A stretch of DNA of 64,000 nt from Pseudophaeobacter sp965641885 (GTDB lineage Bacteria; Pseudomonadota; Alphaproteobacteria; Rhodobacterales; Rhodobacteraceae): the NCBI GenBank assembly GCA_965641885.1, contig OZ282574.1:1550001-1614000 (forward strand), given 5' to 3'. The notes beneath the pieces were generated by a model, which did no database searches, had not been told where the DNA came from, and worked only from the letters and a program-made list of their open reading frames with translations. Positions within the stretch are counted from its first letter, which is position 1; every line of letters starts with the position of its first letter. The position numbers and the translations under genes were made by a program. Below are positions 7,910-16,248 of the stretch, in pieces.

Positions 7910-9487
7910 TTATCGGAATGAGCTTTCGCCAGCCGCAACGTCATGATCGTGCGCCCAGCAATACTCCAGAAATCGCTCGGGCTTCATAGGTTTGGAAAAA
8001 AGATATCCTTGCACACAATCAATCCCAAGATTTTGGGCAGCGTGTAGCTCGGAATTTTTCTCAATCCCCTCAATCACTGTCCTAAGACCTTTGGCCTTGC
8101 AAATTTTAACAATTCCGGAAACGATTTCTTGGCATTGCACGCTTTCTGCGACCCCACGGCCAAGGGATATATCAATCTTGAGTTCATCCAGCCCGAGCGT
8201 CAGCAAATGTTTGACACTGGTGAAACCCTCTCCAAAGTCATCAAGAGAAATGCGAATGCCTTTTTTATGCAATTTCTCGATCGTCTCGTTGATTGCCGCA
8301 GAATCCTTGATCAAGAGCGTCTCAGTGATTTCGATGATCAATCTATGCGGCGGCAATTGAGTGAAAAGCAGCACGTCCAAAATCTCCTCAAAAAAATCAT
8401 TTCGCTGAAAGTGCAAGACAGAAATATTCACGGACACAGACATATATTCAGGCCAATCCATCGCGGCACTACAAGCTTCGCGCAAGACAAAACCTTCAAG
8501 ACCAACGATTTGACCTGTTTCCTCGGCAATGGGGATAAACACCGACGGGGGTATTGGACCTAGTGTAGGATGCTGCCATCGTACTAGGGCTTCACACCCT
8601 TTCAGGCGGCGCGATTGAGAAAAGTGAACAGGTTGAACTTCGATATAGAACTCATTTCTGGTCAGTCCCTGTTCGATACTTCGCCGCAGATTTAAAGCCA
8701 CATCGGCTTCTTGCTTCATTTCCTCATCATACGTCCTGTAGACACTGTTTGGATCTGACTTTGCTTTATAGAGAGCCATATCCGCGCGCATAATGGCGTC
8801 GCTTGACTGCAGGTCGTCCGCTTGCAAAGTTGTGATGCCCAGGCTCACACCAATTTGAACAACTCTATTTTGGGTACGTATCGGCCCGGCGAGTTCGCAT
8901 ATCAGTTCTTCTGCTGCGTTTTTAGCATCCTCCAAAGCAAAACGTCCCGGAAAAAACGCCAGAAACTCATCCCCGCCCAGCCGGTAAAGCTGGGTTCCTG
9001 ACGGCATGACTTTCCGCAATGAACGGCTGAAATAACACAGTACGGAGTCTCCAAAATCGTGACCATAGGAGTCGTTCAGCGCTTTGAATTTGTTCAAGTC
9101 CATCAAAATGATCGGTTGACCAGCAGAGCTCGTGCGTGCGTCGCATATTTCGGATAGCATTTTGAGACGATTGCCAAGTCCCGTCAGGACATCATGATGT
9201 GCAAGTCGCCACTGTTCCTGCTCAGAATTTCTTAATTCTGTAATGGTGTTGTGTAGTTTTCTTTGAAAGGTTCCAATGAACCAAAACGTTGCTCCAAGAA
9301 CCAGAGGCGCCAGCAAGATGATGAAATGTAACGGGTTTGTTTTCAGTATATCCGGGAAGGATCCATATGATCTTTCCAGAACATAGGCGTCGAAAAGCAA
9401 TGCGCCGATTGGAAACAGGGAACCAAACAGCACACCGACAAGCGACCATGCTAAAGGAAGCCGTTCTGGTGTGATAGGTGCTGGCAA
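7910..9487 (-). CDS. membrane-anchored GGDEF-EAL cyclic-di-GMP enzyme
   Basis: The product is 525 residues. The start is TTG at 9487, preceded at good spacing by a strong AAGGGGGAT. Two transmembrane helices (about residues 12-35 and 52-72) flank a short periplasmic loop, followed by a linker coil. The GGDEF domain has LTGLGNR, MDLNKFKALND and the intact active-site signature LGGDEF. The EAL domain keeps the signature in GCEALVRW, then VNIS, EITE, LDDFGEGF, LKID and QGYLFSKP, so both diguanylate cyclase and phosphodiesterase activities are possible. Such dual proteins usually have one dominant activity and tune motility, biofilm and surface attachment. It lies on the same strand as the RR-HK pair, separated by IS30 debris, and could once have been adjacent to it. 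Confidence 0.9.
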   Translation of the reverse strand: MPAPITPERLPLAWSLVGVLFGSLFPIGALLFDAYVLERSYGSFPDILKTNPLHFIILLAPLVLGATFWFIGTFQRKLHNTITELRNSEQEQWRLAHHDVLTGLGNRLKMLSEICDARTSSAGQPIILMDLNKFKALNDSYGHDFGDSVLCYFSRSLRKVMPSGTQLYRLGGDEFLAFFPGRFALEDAKNAAEELICELAGPIRTQNRVVQIGVSLGITTLQADDLQSSDAIMRADMALYKAKSDPNSVYRTYDEEMKQEADVALNLRRSIEQGLTRNEFYIEVQPVHFSQSRRLKGCEALVRWQHPTLGPIPPSVFIPIAEETGQIVGLEGFVLREACSAAMDWPEYMSVSVNISVLHFQRNDFFEEILDVLLFTQLPPHRLIIEITETLLIKDSAAINETIEKLHKKGIRISLDDFGEGFTSVKHLLTLGLDELKIDISLGRGVAESVQCQEIVSGIVKICKAKGLRTVIEGIEKNSELHAAQNLGIDCVQGYLFSKPMKPERFLEYCWAHDHDVAAGESSFR

Positions 9488-10299
9488 AAACGATCCCCCT
9501 TAAACGACCCTTTCCGCAAAGATCGACACACTTGCAACTGATATATACCGCTTTGCTTAAAGCACAGAACGGATTAAAGAACCTTGAAAGCCTATTCGTT
9601 TGTCCTTCTATCGGCTGTTGTGCACGAAATGGGTGCAAAGATTAGTCCCTCAGACTGGATGTGATAGTCGAGAGCCATGGGAAAACCGGTGCAACCGACC
9701 TGCAAGACGAAGAACTGGCCAGAATACAGTGCGGCACTGAAGAAGGACGTCTCCCGACTGCGCCCAGAGCAAATGTCTTGAGAGGGCTGCCTGCCGTCAT
9801 CAAGCGGCCTGATTTGGTGCTCCAGTGCAACGATCCTCGTGCTGCAGCGCCGCAAGGCAGCTTCGAGCCAAGAATTGCAGAGTCTGCAACCTGCTCACGT
9901 GACCCCACTCGGCAGACAGCTGACGATCACTGCGATTGATAAACCGTCTTCGAAAAAAAATGAAAGGCGGACATCAGGAACTCCATTTCCGAAACCCCTG
10001 GGTCGCTCGATGGGTCCCTCGATTCAGAAAAGGACGCAGGCCGCGCCGCACTTGACGCATCGCAATTTCCGAGGAGCGATGTAGTTTTGGTCGACCCCCC
10101 GTTCTATGATGTCTATCTGGGCCATCTGGCTCTGAAATAATGAGTCTGGAGCCTGGGAGATAGCGGGCTGTAGGATAGAAATGGAGAGCTGTAGGATGGA
10201 ACTATTTCAGGGTTATAAATTTTAAGCTTGAAATAGATTTGACACTGCCTGATATTGCGGCAACACACACTAGAGTGCACCGATTTTAAGGAGAGCCCC
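9488..10299. other. gene-poor stretch with transposase scrap
   Basis: No intact gene is visible in these 800 bases. A short IS5-type transposase start is readable at 9677-9750. The remainder up to about 10250 shows no protein I recognise. The last 40 bases carry the leader and AAGGAG site of the RidA-like gene. Confidence 0.4.
9677..9750 (+). pseudogene. IS5-family transposase N-terminal scrap
   Basis: Plus-strand translation from the ATG at 9677 gives MGKPVQPTCKTKNWPEYSA followed by ALKK, which resembles the opening residues of IS5-family transposases (normally followed by RRGSLTIWF). Here the resemblance ends abruptly and a stop follows within 12 codons, so only the first ~25 codons survive. 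The match is short and recalled from memory. Confidence 0.4.
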
Positions 10300-10698
10300 A
10301 TGCCTGCCATTTCAGTACATCCCGAAGGGTGGAAACCGGCCAAGGGCTACGCCAATGGCATGGTCGCCGAAGGAAAGCTGTTGTTTGTGGGCGGTCAGAT
10401 TGGCTGGACCGCTGATCAGATCTTTGAAGAGCACGGGTTTATCGACCAGATGAGCCAGGCGCTGCGCAATATTCTCGAAGTGGTCGAGGCTGCTGGCGGT
10501 CAGGCCAGCGATATCACCCGCCTGACCTGGTATGTTACGGATAAGGCTGAGTACCTGGCGCATCAAAGTCAGGTTGGTGCCGCCTACCGTGCGGTCATGG
10601 GCTATCACTTTCCGGCCATGACCATGGTTGTGGTTTCGGCGCTGGTCGAAGACGAAGCCAAGGTCGAGATCGAAGCAACGGCCGTTTTGCCATCTTAG
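10300..10698 (+). CDS. RidA/YjgF family protein lacking the catalytic arginine
   Basis: The product is 132 residues. The ATG at 10300 follows AAGGAG at 10288-10293; upstream in-frame codons are leader. The protein has the compact RidA fold landmarks (LLFVGGQIGW, ALRNILEVVEAAGG, ITRLTWYV, and the C-terminal VEIEATAVLP). Canonical RidA enamine/imine deaminases have an Arg in the FPxRS position; here the sequence is FPAMTMVVV, so that Arg is absent and deaminase activity is unlikely. Arg-less Rid proteins occur in catabolic operons, often near amino-acid or pyrimidine genes (RutC is a relative). Placement just before preT suggests a link to pyrimidine or beta-alanine metabolism, but a hairpin follows the gene, so it may be its own transcript. 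Confidence 0.85.
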   Translation: MPAISVHPEGWKPAKGYANGMVAEGKLLFVGGQIGWTADQIFEEHGFIDQMSQALRNILEVVEAAGGQASDITRLTWYVTDKAEYLAHQSQVGAAYRAVMGYHFPAMTMVVVSALVEDEAKVEIEATAVLPS

Positions 10699-10730
10699 AT
10701 CTTCGATGTGATGCGCGACATGCAGATTGA

Positions 10731-10760
10731 GGCCGGTGGGGAGATCCGCCGGTCTTTGTC
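10731..10760 (+). terminator. probable rho-independent terminator after the RidA-like gene
   Basis: A 9-bp GC-rich stem (10731-10739 with 10746-10754, two G-T pairs) with a six-base loop is followed by TTTGTCTT. Confidence 0.55.
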
Positions 10761-11158
10761 TTGCTGCTACGTGCTACGGTGAGTCTGCCAGTCCTGCGTA
10801 GGCGTCCTGTCCTCGGTTGAGCCTGTGCCCTTGCAGCCCCTGTGAGCATTCAAGTGAGCATTCATGGCTGATCAAGCGCGATAAAGTCGGCTTGCAGGTG
10901 TGCATGCCGAACAGCTTCAAACGACACTTTTTAACAGTCGGGTCGGACATACGGCCCGACATGGTGCGCGCGTATGGACAGATTATTGAGCTTGCTCAAG
11001 AAATGGGCGATGCATTTTATCATTTTATATTAGGCTGTTAAGACTAATTCCTGAGCGATGAGGGTGGGGTTTTTGAAATTTTAAAAATTTTACCAGTTGA
11101 TAAAAAATCAAACTGTGGCACTCTGAGTCGTATAAGAACACAGTCAGGGAGACACCCA
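10761..11158. other. upstream region of preT
   Basis: No gene is supported here. A 74-codon frame at 10817-11041 lacks a ribosome binding site and family resemblance. The right part is A/T rich and holds a RutR-like box at 11089-11104 and the preT leader. Confidence 0.45.
11089..11104. promoter_or_regulatory. imperfect RutR-like operator upstream of preT
   Basis: TTTACCAGTTGATAAA is a near-palindrome sharing the ACCAGTTG core with the perfect box at 14740. It differs from the RutR consensus TTGACCANNTGGTCAA at four of the fourteen defined positions. It lies 55 bp before the preT start, within a plausible promoter. Confidence 0.5.
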
Positions 11159-12493
11159 ATGGCGAGTAGCCATCAGGCATCAGGCATTCAGGCAGGGCGA
11201 TTGGCCGCTCCTGAGATCGCCGACAATTTTGGGGATCTACATCCCGCATATGACGCGCATGAGGCCTCGGTGGCTGCAGATCGTTGCTATTTCTGCTATG
11301 ATGCGCCCTGCATGACCGCATGTCCCACCAGCATCGACATCCCGCAGTTCATCCGCGAGATTCAGGCCGGGCATCCAGCCTCGGCGGCCAAGACCATTCT
11401 GGATCAGAATATTCTGGGTGGCATGTGCGCGCGGGTCTGTCCGACGGAAACGCTCTGCGAAGAAGCCTGCGTGCGTGAAGCTGCCGAAGGCAAGCCGGTC
11501 GAGATCGGCCGTTTGCAGCGGTTTGCCACGGATCTGATTATGCAGCGCAATGAGCATCCCTTTAGCCGTGCCGCCAGCACAGGCAAGCGGGTTGCCATTG
11601 TTGGCGCAGGGCCTGCGGGCCTGTCGGCGGCGCATCGTCTGGCGATGCTGGGCCATGACGTGGTGATGTATGATGCCAAATCAAAGGCGGGTGGTCTGAA
11701 CGAATTTGGTATCGCCGCCTATAAATCGACCGAGAACTTTGCCGCGCGTGAAGTGGACTGGCTGTTGCAGATCGGCGGCATCACTGTCGAGTACGGCAAG
11801 TTGCTGGGCACTGACCTCACGCTTGCGGCGCTGCAGGGCGACTTTGACGCGGTGTTCCTGTCCATTGGTCTGGCCGGAGTGAATTCCCTGCGGGCCGCAG
11901 GTGAGGATCTGGACGGTGTGCGGGACGCGGTGGACTTTATTGAAGAGCTGCGCCAAGCTGAAGACCTGACTACGCTGCCCGTTGGCCGCAATGTTGTGGT
12001 CATTGGCGGTGGCATGACGGCGGTGGATGCGGCTGTGCAGTCAAAACTGCTTGGGGCTGAAAATGTCACCATCGCCTATCGCCGCGACCGTGAGGCCATG
12101 GGGGCCAGCCGTTTTGAACAAGACCTCGCCGCCTCTAAAGGTGTTGCGCTGCTGTTCAATGTGATGCCCAAAGCCATCCATGGCAACGGGGCCGCAGCCG
12201 AGATCGAGCTGGAATATACCAGCGTCGAAGACGGGCGTGTGCGCGGCACAGGGGAAACCATGCGTCTGGCCGCCGAACAGGTCTATAAGGCCATTGGTCA
12301 AAGCCTTGTGGGCCAACCAGAAGAGGTTGAGCTTGAGGGTGGCAAGATCATGGTCGATGCGACCGGGCGCACTTCGGTGGCAATGGTCTGGGCCGGGGGC
12401 GACTGTGCCTCGGGTGGCGAAGACCTCACCGTGACAGCTGTGGCCGAGGGCCGCGATGCCGCAATGGATATTCATACGAGCCTGATGGGCTGA
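11159..12493 (+). CDS. preT: NAD-dependent dihydropyrimidine dehydrogenase, PreT subunit
   Basis: The product is 444 residues, GltD-like. The N-terminal part has cysteine clusters for two [4Fe-4S] centres (CYFCYDAPCMTACP and CARVCPTETLCEEACV). Then come an FAD-binding Rossmann motif GAGPAGLSAAHRL and an NAD(P)H-binding motif VVVIGGGMTAVDAA, with AGGDCASGGEDL near the end. PreT takes electrons from NADH and passes them to PreA, which reduces uracil or thymine to the dihydro form in the cytoplasm. An AGGGAGA precedes the ATG at 11159. preA starts 59 bp downstream on the same strand, so they form one operon. A RutR-like box precedes the gene. Confidence 0.93.
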   Translation: MASSHQASGIQAGRLAAPEIADNFGDLHPAYDAHEASVAADRCYFCYDAPCMTACPTSIDIPQFIREIQAGHPASAAKTILDQNILGGMCARVCPTETLCEEACVREAAEGKPVEIGRLQRFATDLIMQRNEHPFSRAASTGKRVAIVGAGPAGLSAAHRLAMLGHDVVMYDAKSKAGGLNEFGIAAYKSTENFAAREVDWLLQIGGITVEYGKLLGTDLTLAALQGDFDAVFLSIGLAGVNSLRAAGEDLDGVRDAVDFIEELRQAEDLTTLPVGRNVVVIGGGMTAVDAAVQSKLLGAENVTIAYRRDREAMGASRFEQDLAASKGVALLFNVMPKAIHGNGAAAEIELEYTSVEDGRVRGTGETMRLAAEQVYKAIGQSLVGQPEEVELEGGKIMVDATGRTSVAMVWAGGDCASGGEDLTVTAVAEGRDAAMDIHTSLMG

Positions 12494-12552
12494 GCAAGCC
12501 GGGGTCGCCGCCCAGGCAGCGGTCCCAAGCGAGCATGAGAAGGAGCAGACAA

Positions 12553-13857
12553 ATGGCTGATCTGACAACAGAATTCCTGGGGATTAAATCTCCAAACCCG
12601 TTCTGGCTGGCCTCGGCGCCGCCCACGGATAAAGAATACAATGTGCGGCGCGCCTTTGAGGCCGGCTGGGGCGGTGTGGTCTGGAAGACCCTCGGCTCCG
12701 AAGGCCCGCCCGTGGTCAATGTGAACGGCCCGCGGTATGGCGCGATCTTTGGCGCCGACCGTCGCCTGCTGGGACTGAACAATATCGAGCTGATCACCGA
12801 TCGCTCGCTTGAGATCAACCTCGAGGAAATCACCCGCGTCAAAAAGGACTACCCGGATCGCGCCGTCATTGTGTCGATCATGGTGCCTTGCGAAGAGCAG
12901 GCCTGGAAAGACATCCTGCCCAAGGTCGAGGCCACCGGTGCCGATGGCATCGAGCTGAACTTTGGCTGTCCGCACGGCATGGCCGAGCGCGGCATGGGCG
13001 CGGCTGTGGGGCAGGTGCCCGAATACATCCAGATGGTGACCGAGTGGTGCAAGAAATATTACTCAAAGCCAGTGATCGTAAAGCTGACGCCCAATATCAC
13101 TGACGTGCGTTTTCCGGCGCGTGCGGCCAAGGCGGGCGGTGGCGATGCGGTCAGCCTGATCAATACCATCAACTCGATTGTCTCGGTGGATCTGAACCTG
13201 ATGGCGCCCGAGCCCACGGTCGGCGGCAAGGGCACCCACGGCGGCTATTGCGGCCCTGCGGTAAAGCCAATTGCCATGAACATGGTTGCCGAAATTGCCC
13301 GCTGCCCACAGACGGCAGGCCTGCCGATCTCGGCCATCGGCGGTGTGACCACCTGGAAAGACGCGGCAGAATTCATGGCGCTGGGAGCGGGCAACGTGCA
13401 GGTCTGCACCGCCGCTATGACCTATGGCTTTAACGTGGTCAAAGAGATGATCTCGGGTCTGTCAACCTGGATGGACGAGCAGGGCTATACCTCTACTCAG
13501 GACTTCATCGGTATGGCCGTTCCCAATGTCACCGACTGGCAGTATCTGGATCTGAACTTTGTCGCCAAGGCGAAGATCAATCAGGACGACTGCATCAGCT
13601 GTGGTCGCTGTTTCGCCGCCTGCGAAGATACCTCGCACCAGGCCATCGAGATGAGCGCCGACCGGGTCTTTACGGTTAAGGATGATGAATGTGTTGCCTG
13701 TAATCTCTGTGTGAGTGTCTGCCCAATCGAGGGCTGTATCACCATGGAGGAGGTTGCTGCAGGTCAGATTGATGAGCGCACCGGCAAGGTGGTCTCGGAT
13801 GAGTATGCCAACTGGACAACGCATCCCAACAATCCCTCAGCGACAGCTGCAGAATAA
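12553..13857 (+). CDS. preA: NAD-dependent dihydropyrimidine dehydrogenase, PreA subunit
   Basis: The product is 434 residues, with start at 12553 behind AAGGAGCAGAC; the longer frame adds non-conserved residues. An FMN-binding TIM barrel (dihydroorotate dehydrogenase-like) covers about residues 1-310, with ELNFGCPHGM, VIVKLTPN and AIGGVTTWKDA. The C-terminal ferredoxin-like domain binds two [4Fe-4S] clusters through CISCGRCFAAC and CVACNLCVSVCP. PreA carries the pyrimidine reduction site and pairs with PreT, giving the first step of the reductive pyrimidine pathway. Dihydropyrimidinase and carbamoylase genes for the next steps lie 1-4 kb downstream. Confidence 0.94.
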   Translation: MADLTTEFLGIKSPNPFWLASAPPTDKEYNVRRAFEAGWGGVVWKTLGSEGPPVVNVNGPRYGAIFGADRRLLGLNNIELITDRSLEINLEEITRVKKDYPDRAVIVSIMVPCEEQAWKDILPKVEATGADGIELNFGCPHGMAERGMGAAVGQVPEYIQMVTEWCKKYYSKPVIVKLTPNITDVRFPARAAKAGGGDAVSLINTINSIVSVDLNLMAPEPTVGGKGTHGGYCGPAVKPIAMNMVAEIARCPQTAGLPISAIGGVTTWKDAAEFMALGAGNVQVCTAAMTYGFNVVKEMISGLSTWMDEQGYTSTQDFIGMAVPNVTDWQYLDLNFVAKAKINQDDCISCGRCFAACEDTSHQAIEMSADRVFTVKDDECVACNLCVSVCPIEGCITMEEVAAGQIDERTGKVVSDEYANWTTHPNNPSATAAE

Positions 13858-13884
13858 GCGCATTTCCCTTTTGGGGACAGACTG

Positions 13885-13915
13885 AAAGGGGCGGTGCCAT
13901 GGCGCTGCCCCTTTT
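13885..13915 (+). terminator. terminator between preA and rutR
   Basis: AAAGGGGCGGTGCC pairs with the downstream CGCTGCCCCTTTT. The stem ends in a T run on the plus strand and in an A/T tract on the minus side, so it may serve both preA and the convergent rutR. Confidence 0.75.
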
Positions 13916-13986
13916 GCATTTGTCGTTTCAGGCGGTGATTTCCCGCCTATAGATTTCCAGCCTGTGCCGGACAGGGTTAACGCTCT

Positions 13987-14601
13987 TTAACTTTTTGGCG
14001 TAAGCATACGCCGATAAAGGGTTTCCAGAAATTCAGGTGCGGCATCAAAGGGGTCTTCGCCTTCCATGAGCATGCGAACCTGTACGTCAAAATCCGCATA
14101 GTGCTGGGTCAGCGCCCAGATGGAAAACATCAGGTGCTTGGGGTGGGTCTGATTGATTTTTCCCGCCGCCATCCAGGATTCTAGAACGGATACTTTTTCT
14201 TCCAGCAGGCCCCGCAGATCCGTGGACAAAGCGTCGAGCATACGCGGAGCACCCTGCACAATTTCATTGGCAAACAGCCGACTTTCACGCGGAAAATCCC
14301 GGCTCATCTGCAGTTTGCGCTGCACATAGGCAAGGATCTCTTCCAGTGGATCGCCCTCGGCATCGATCTCGCGCATCGGGTCGAGCCAGGTATCTAGTAG
14401 TTCGGACATCAGTGCGGTGAACATCGCGTCCTTGGAGGGGAAATAATACAGCAAATTCGGCTTGGACAGGCCCGCCTGGTTGGCGATCTGATCCACGGTC
14501 GCGCCGCGAAACCCATGCGCTGAAAACACCTCAAGCGCGGCCTCCAGAATGGCTGCGCGATTCTTTTTCTGGATGCGGGTGGGGGGGCGGTCTTTGGGCA
14601 T
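13987..14601 (-). CDS. rutR: TetR-family regulator of pyrimidine catabolism, RutR-like
   Basis: The product is 204 residues from the ATG at 14601; an upstream in-frame ATG at 14703 would add a non-conserved 34-residue extension. The N-terminal HTH (FRGATVDQIANQAGLSK) runs into NLLYYFPSKDAMF, matching the RutR family closely, and the C-terminal ligand domain keeps SIWALTQHYADF as in E. coli RutR. RutR binds uracil or thymine and then releases its operator. A perfect 16-bp RutR palindrome lies at 14740-14755 between this gene and the divergent carbamoylase gene, so it probably represses both itself and the catabolic genes. It resembles E. coli RutR in length (about 212 residues) but controls reductive-pathway genes here. 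Confidence 0.9.
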   Translation of the reverse strand: MPKDRPPTRIQKKNRAAILEAALEVFSAHGFRGATVDQIANQAGLSKPNLLYYFPSKDAMFTALMSELLDTWLDPMREIDAEGDPLEEILAYVQRKLQMSRDFPRESRLFANEIVQGAPRMLDALSTDLRGLLEEKVSVLESWMAAGKINQTHPKHLMFSIWALTQHYADFDVQVRMLMEGEDPFDAAPEFLETLYRRMLTPKS

Positions 14602-14739
14602 TGTGGATAAGAGATCCTTACTGGCCGTTGCGCGGGAGAGATCGCCCGCAATTTGCGCATTTTCCCCCAGGTTTATGGGGAATTTCGAGCCAATGTGACT
14701 CAATTTCTTGACTGGTGCCGAACCCGTGATAGCGTGAGT

Positions 14740-14755
14740 TTGACCAGTTGGTCAA
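14740..14755. promoter_or_regulatory. perfect RutR operator
   Basis: TTGACCAGTTGGTCAA matches the RutR consensus TTGACCANNTGGTCAA at every defined position and is a full palindrome. It lies in the divergent promoter region between rutR and the carbamoylase gene. Confidence 0.85.
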
Positions 14756-14856
14756 ATCCAACTCTTTGGAAACCGACCAACGCTTCAAAGCCACCGATTG
14801 GTGCCAAGCCAAGAATAACCCGCTTGATCAGTGGGGGGAACAGGAAGGAAGCTGCG

Positions 14857-16107
14857 ATGACGTCTTTGGGACAGAATCTGAAAATCAACGGCGACAGGCT
14901 CTGGGAGAGCCTGATGGATATGGCCAAGATCGGCCCCGGTATCGCAGGGGGTAACAATCGCCAGACCTTGACCGATGAAGACGCCGAAGGGCGTGCCTTG
15001 TTCCAGAAATGGTGTGAAGAGGCGGGCTGCACCATGGGGCTGGACCAGATGGGCAATATGTTTGCCCGCCGCGAAGGCACGGACCCCGACGCGCTGCCGG
15101 TCTATGTGGGCTCGCACCTGGACACGCAGCCGACCGGTGGCAAATACGATGGCGTTTTGGGGGTGCTTGCGGGGCTGGAATTAATTCGGTCCCTTAACGA
15201 CATGAACATCAAGACAAAACATCCTATTGTGGCGACAAATTTCACCAATGAAGAAGGCACGCGGTATGCGCCGGCCATGCTGTCATCGGGGGTTTTTGCG
15301 GGCATTCACACTCAGGACTGGGCCTACAATATCGAGGATGCCGAGGGTAAAAAATTTGGCGATGAGCTAAAGCGTATCGGCTGGCGCGGCGACGAAGAGG
15401 TTGGCGTGCGCAAGATGCATGCTTTCTTTGAACTGCACATCGAACAGGGCCCCATTCTGGAAGCTGAGGGCAAGGATATTGGTGTCGTCACCCATGGTCA
15501 GGGTCTCAGCTGGACGCAGGTGACCATTACCGGGCGCGATGCGCACACGGGCTCCACTCCGATGCCGATGCGCCGCAACGCGGGCCTCGCCATGGCGCGG
15601 GTGCTTGAGGCGGTGGATGAAATCGCCTGGTCACATGCGCCAAGCGCTGTTGGGGCGGCGGGACATATCGACGTCTATCCCAATTCACGCAATGTGATCC
15701 CGGGCAAGGTGGTCTTTACCGTCGATTTCCGCTCACCAGAGCTTGCGGTGATCGAAGATATGGAGCTGCGTCTGCGCGAAGAGGCCAAGGATATCGTTGA
15801 AGCCATGGATATGCAGATCGAGTTTGAAAAGGTCGGCGGCTTTGATCCGGTGAAATTTGACGAGACCTGTGTTACTGCTGTGCGCAGCGCGGCTGACCGG
15901 CTGGGCTATTCGCATCTTGATATCATTTCCGGTGCGGGTCATGACGCCTGCTGGATCAATCGGGTCGCCCCAACTGCGATGATCATGTGTCCCTGCGTTG
16001 ATGGGCTTTCGCATAACGAGGCGGAAGAGATCAGCAAGGACTGGGCCGAAGCTGGCGGCAATGTGCTGTTCCACGCGGTTGTTGAGACAGCGGAAATCGT
16101 TTCCTGA
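14857..16107 (+). CDS. Zn-dependent N-carbamoyl amidohydrolase (beta-ureidopropionase, M20 family)
   Basis: The product is 416 residues, with start at 14857 behind AGGAAGG. The M20 metallopeptidase-like fold has metal-ligand motifs VGSHLDTQPTGGKYDG and TNEEGTRY, the dimerisation-domain stretch GRDAHTGSTPMPM, and SGAGHDACW plus SHNEAE near the C-terminus. Enzymes of this group hydrolyse N-carbamoyl-beta-alanine or N-carbamoyl-amino acids to the amino acid, CO2 and ammonia, the last step of reductive pyrimidine or hydantoin breakdown. Position directly before dihydropyrimidinase and under a perfect RutR box supports the pyrimidine role. Allantoate amidohydrolase is a related alternative, but no purine genes are present. 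Confidence 0.9.
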   Translation: MTSLGQNLKINGDRLWESLMDMAKIGPGIAGGNNRQTLTDEDAEGRALFQKWCEEAGCTMGLDQMGNMFARREGTDPDALPVYVGSHLDTQPTGGKYDGVLGVLAGLELIRSLNDMNIKTKHPIVATNFTNEEGTRYAPAMLSSGVFAGIHTQDWAYNIEDAEGKKFGDELKRIGWRGDEEVGVRKMHAFFELHIEQGPILEAEGKDIGVVTHGQGLSWTQVTITGRDAHTGSTPMPMRRNAGLAMARVLEAVDEIAWSHAPSAVGAAGHIDVYPNSRNVIPGKVVFTVDFRSPELAVIEDMELRLREEAKDIVEAMDMQIEFEKVGGFDPVKFDETCVTAVRSAADRLGYSHLDIISGAGHDACWINRVAPTAMIMCPCVDGLSHNEAEEISKDWAEAGGNVLFHAVVETAEIVS

Positions 16108-16248
16108 CCCAGCAAACAGGGCTCTGACCCCGCAGCCCAGCAGGGCTGCGCCCCGAGGATTTCGGGACAGATGCAAAAATAAGTCGCGCGACATGCGGCC
16201 AAAGAAACATTGGAGGCGTAAATCGCCCCGTCTCAGGGAGTTTTATTC

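Noticed and set aside
10817..11041. 74-codon plus-strand frame before preT
   Set aside because: No ribosome binding site, and it runs into the promoter region with a RutR-like box.
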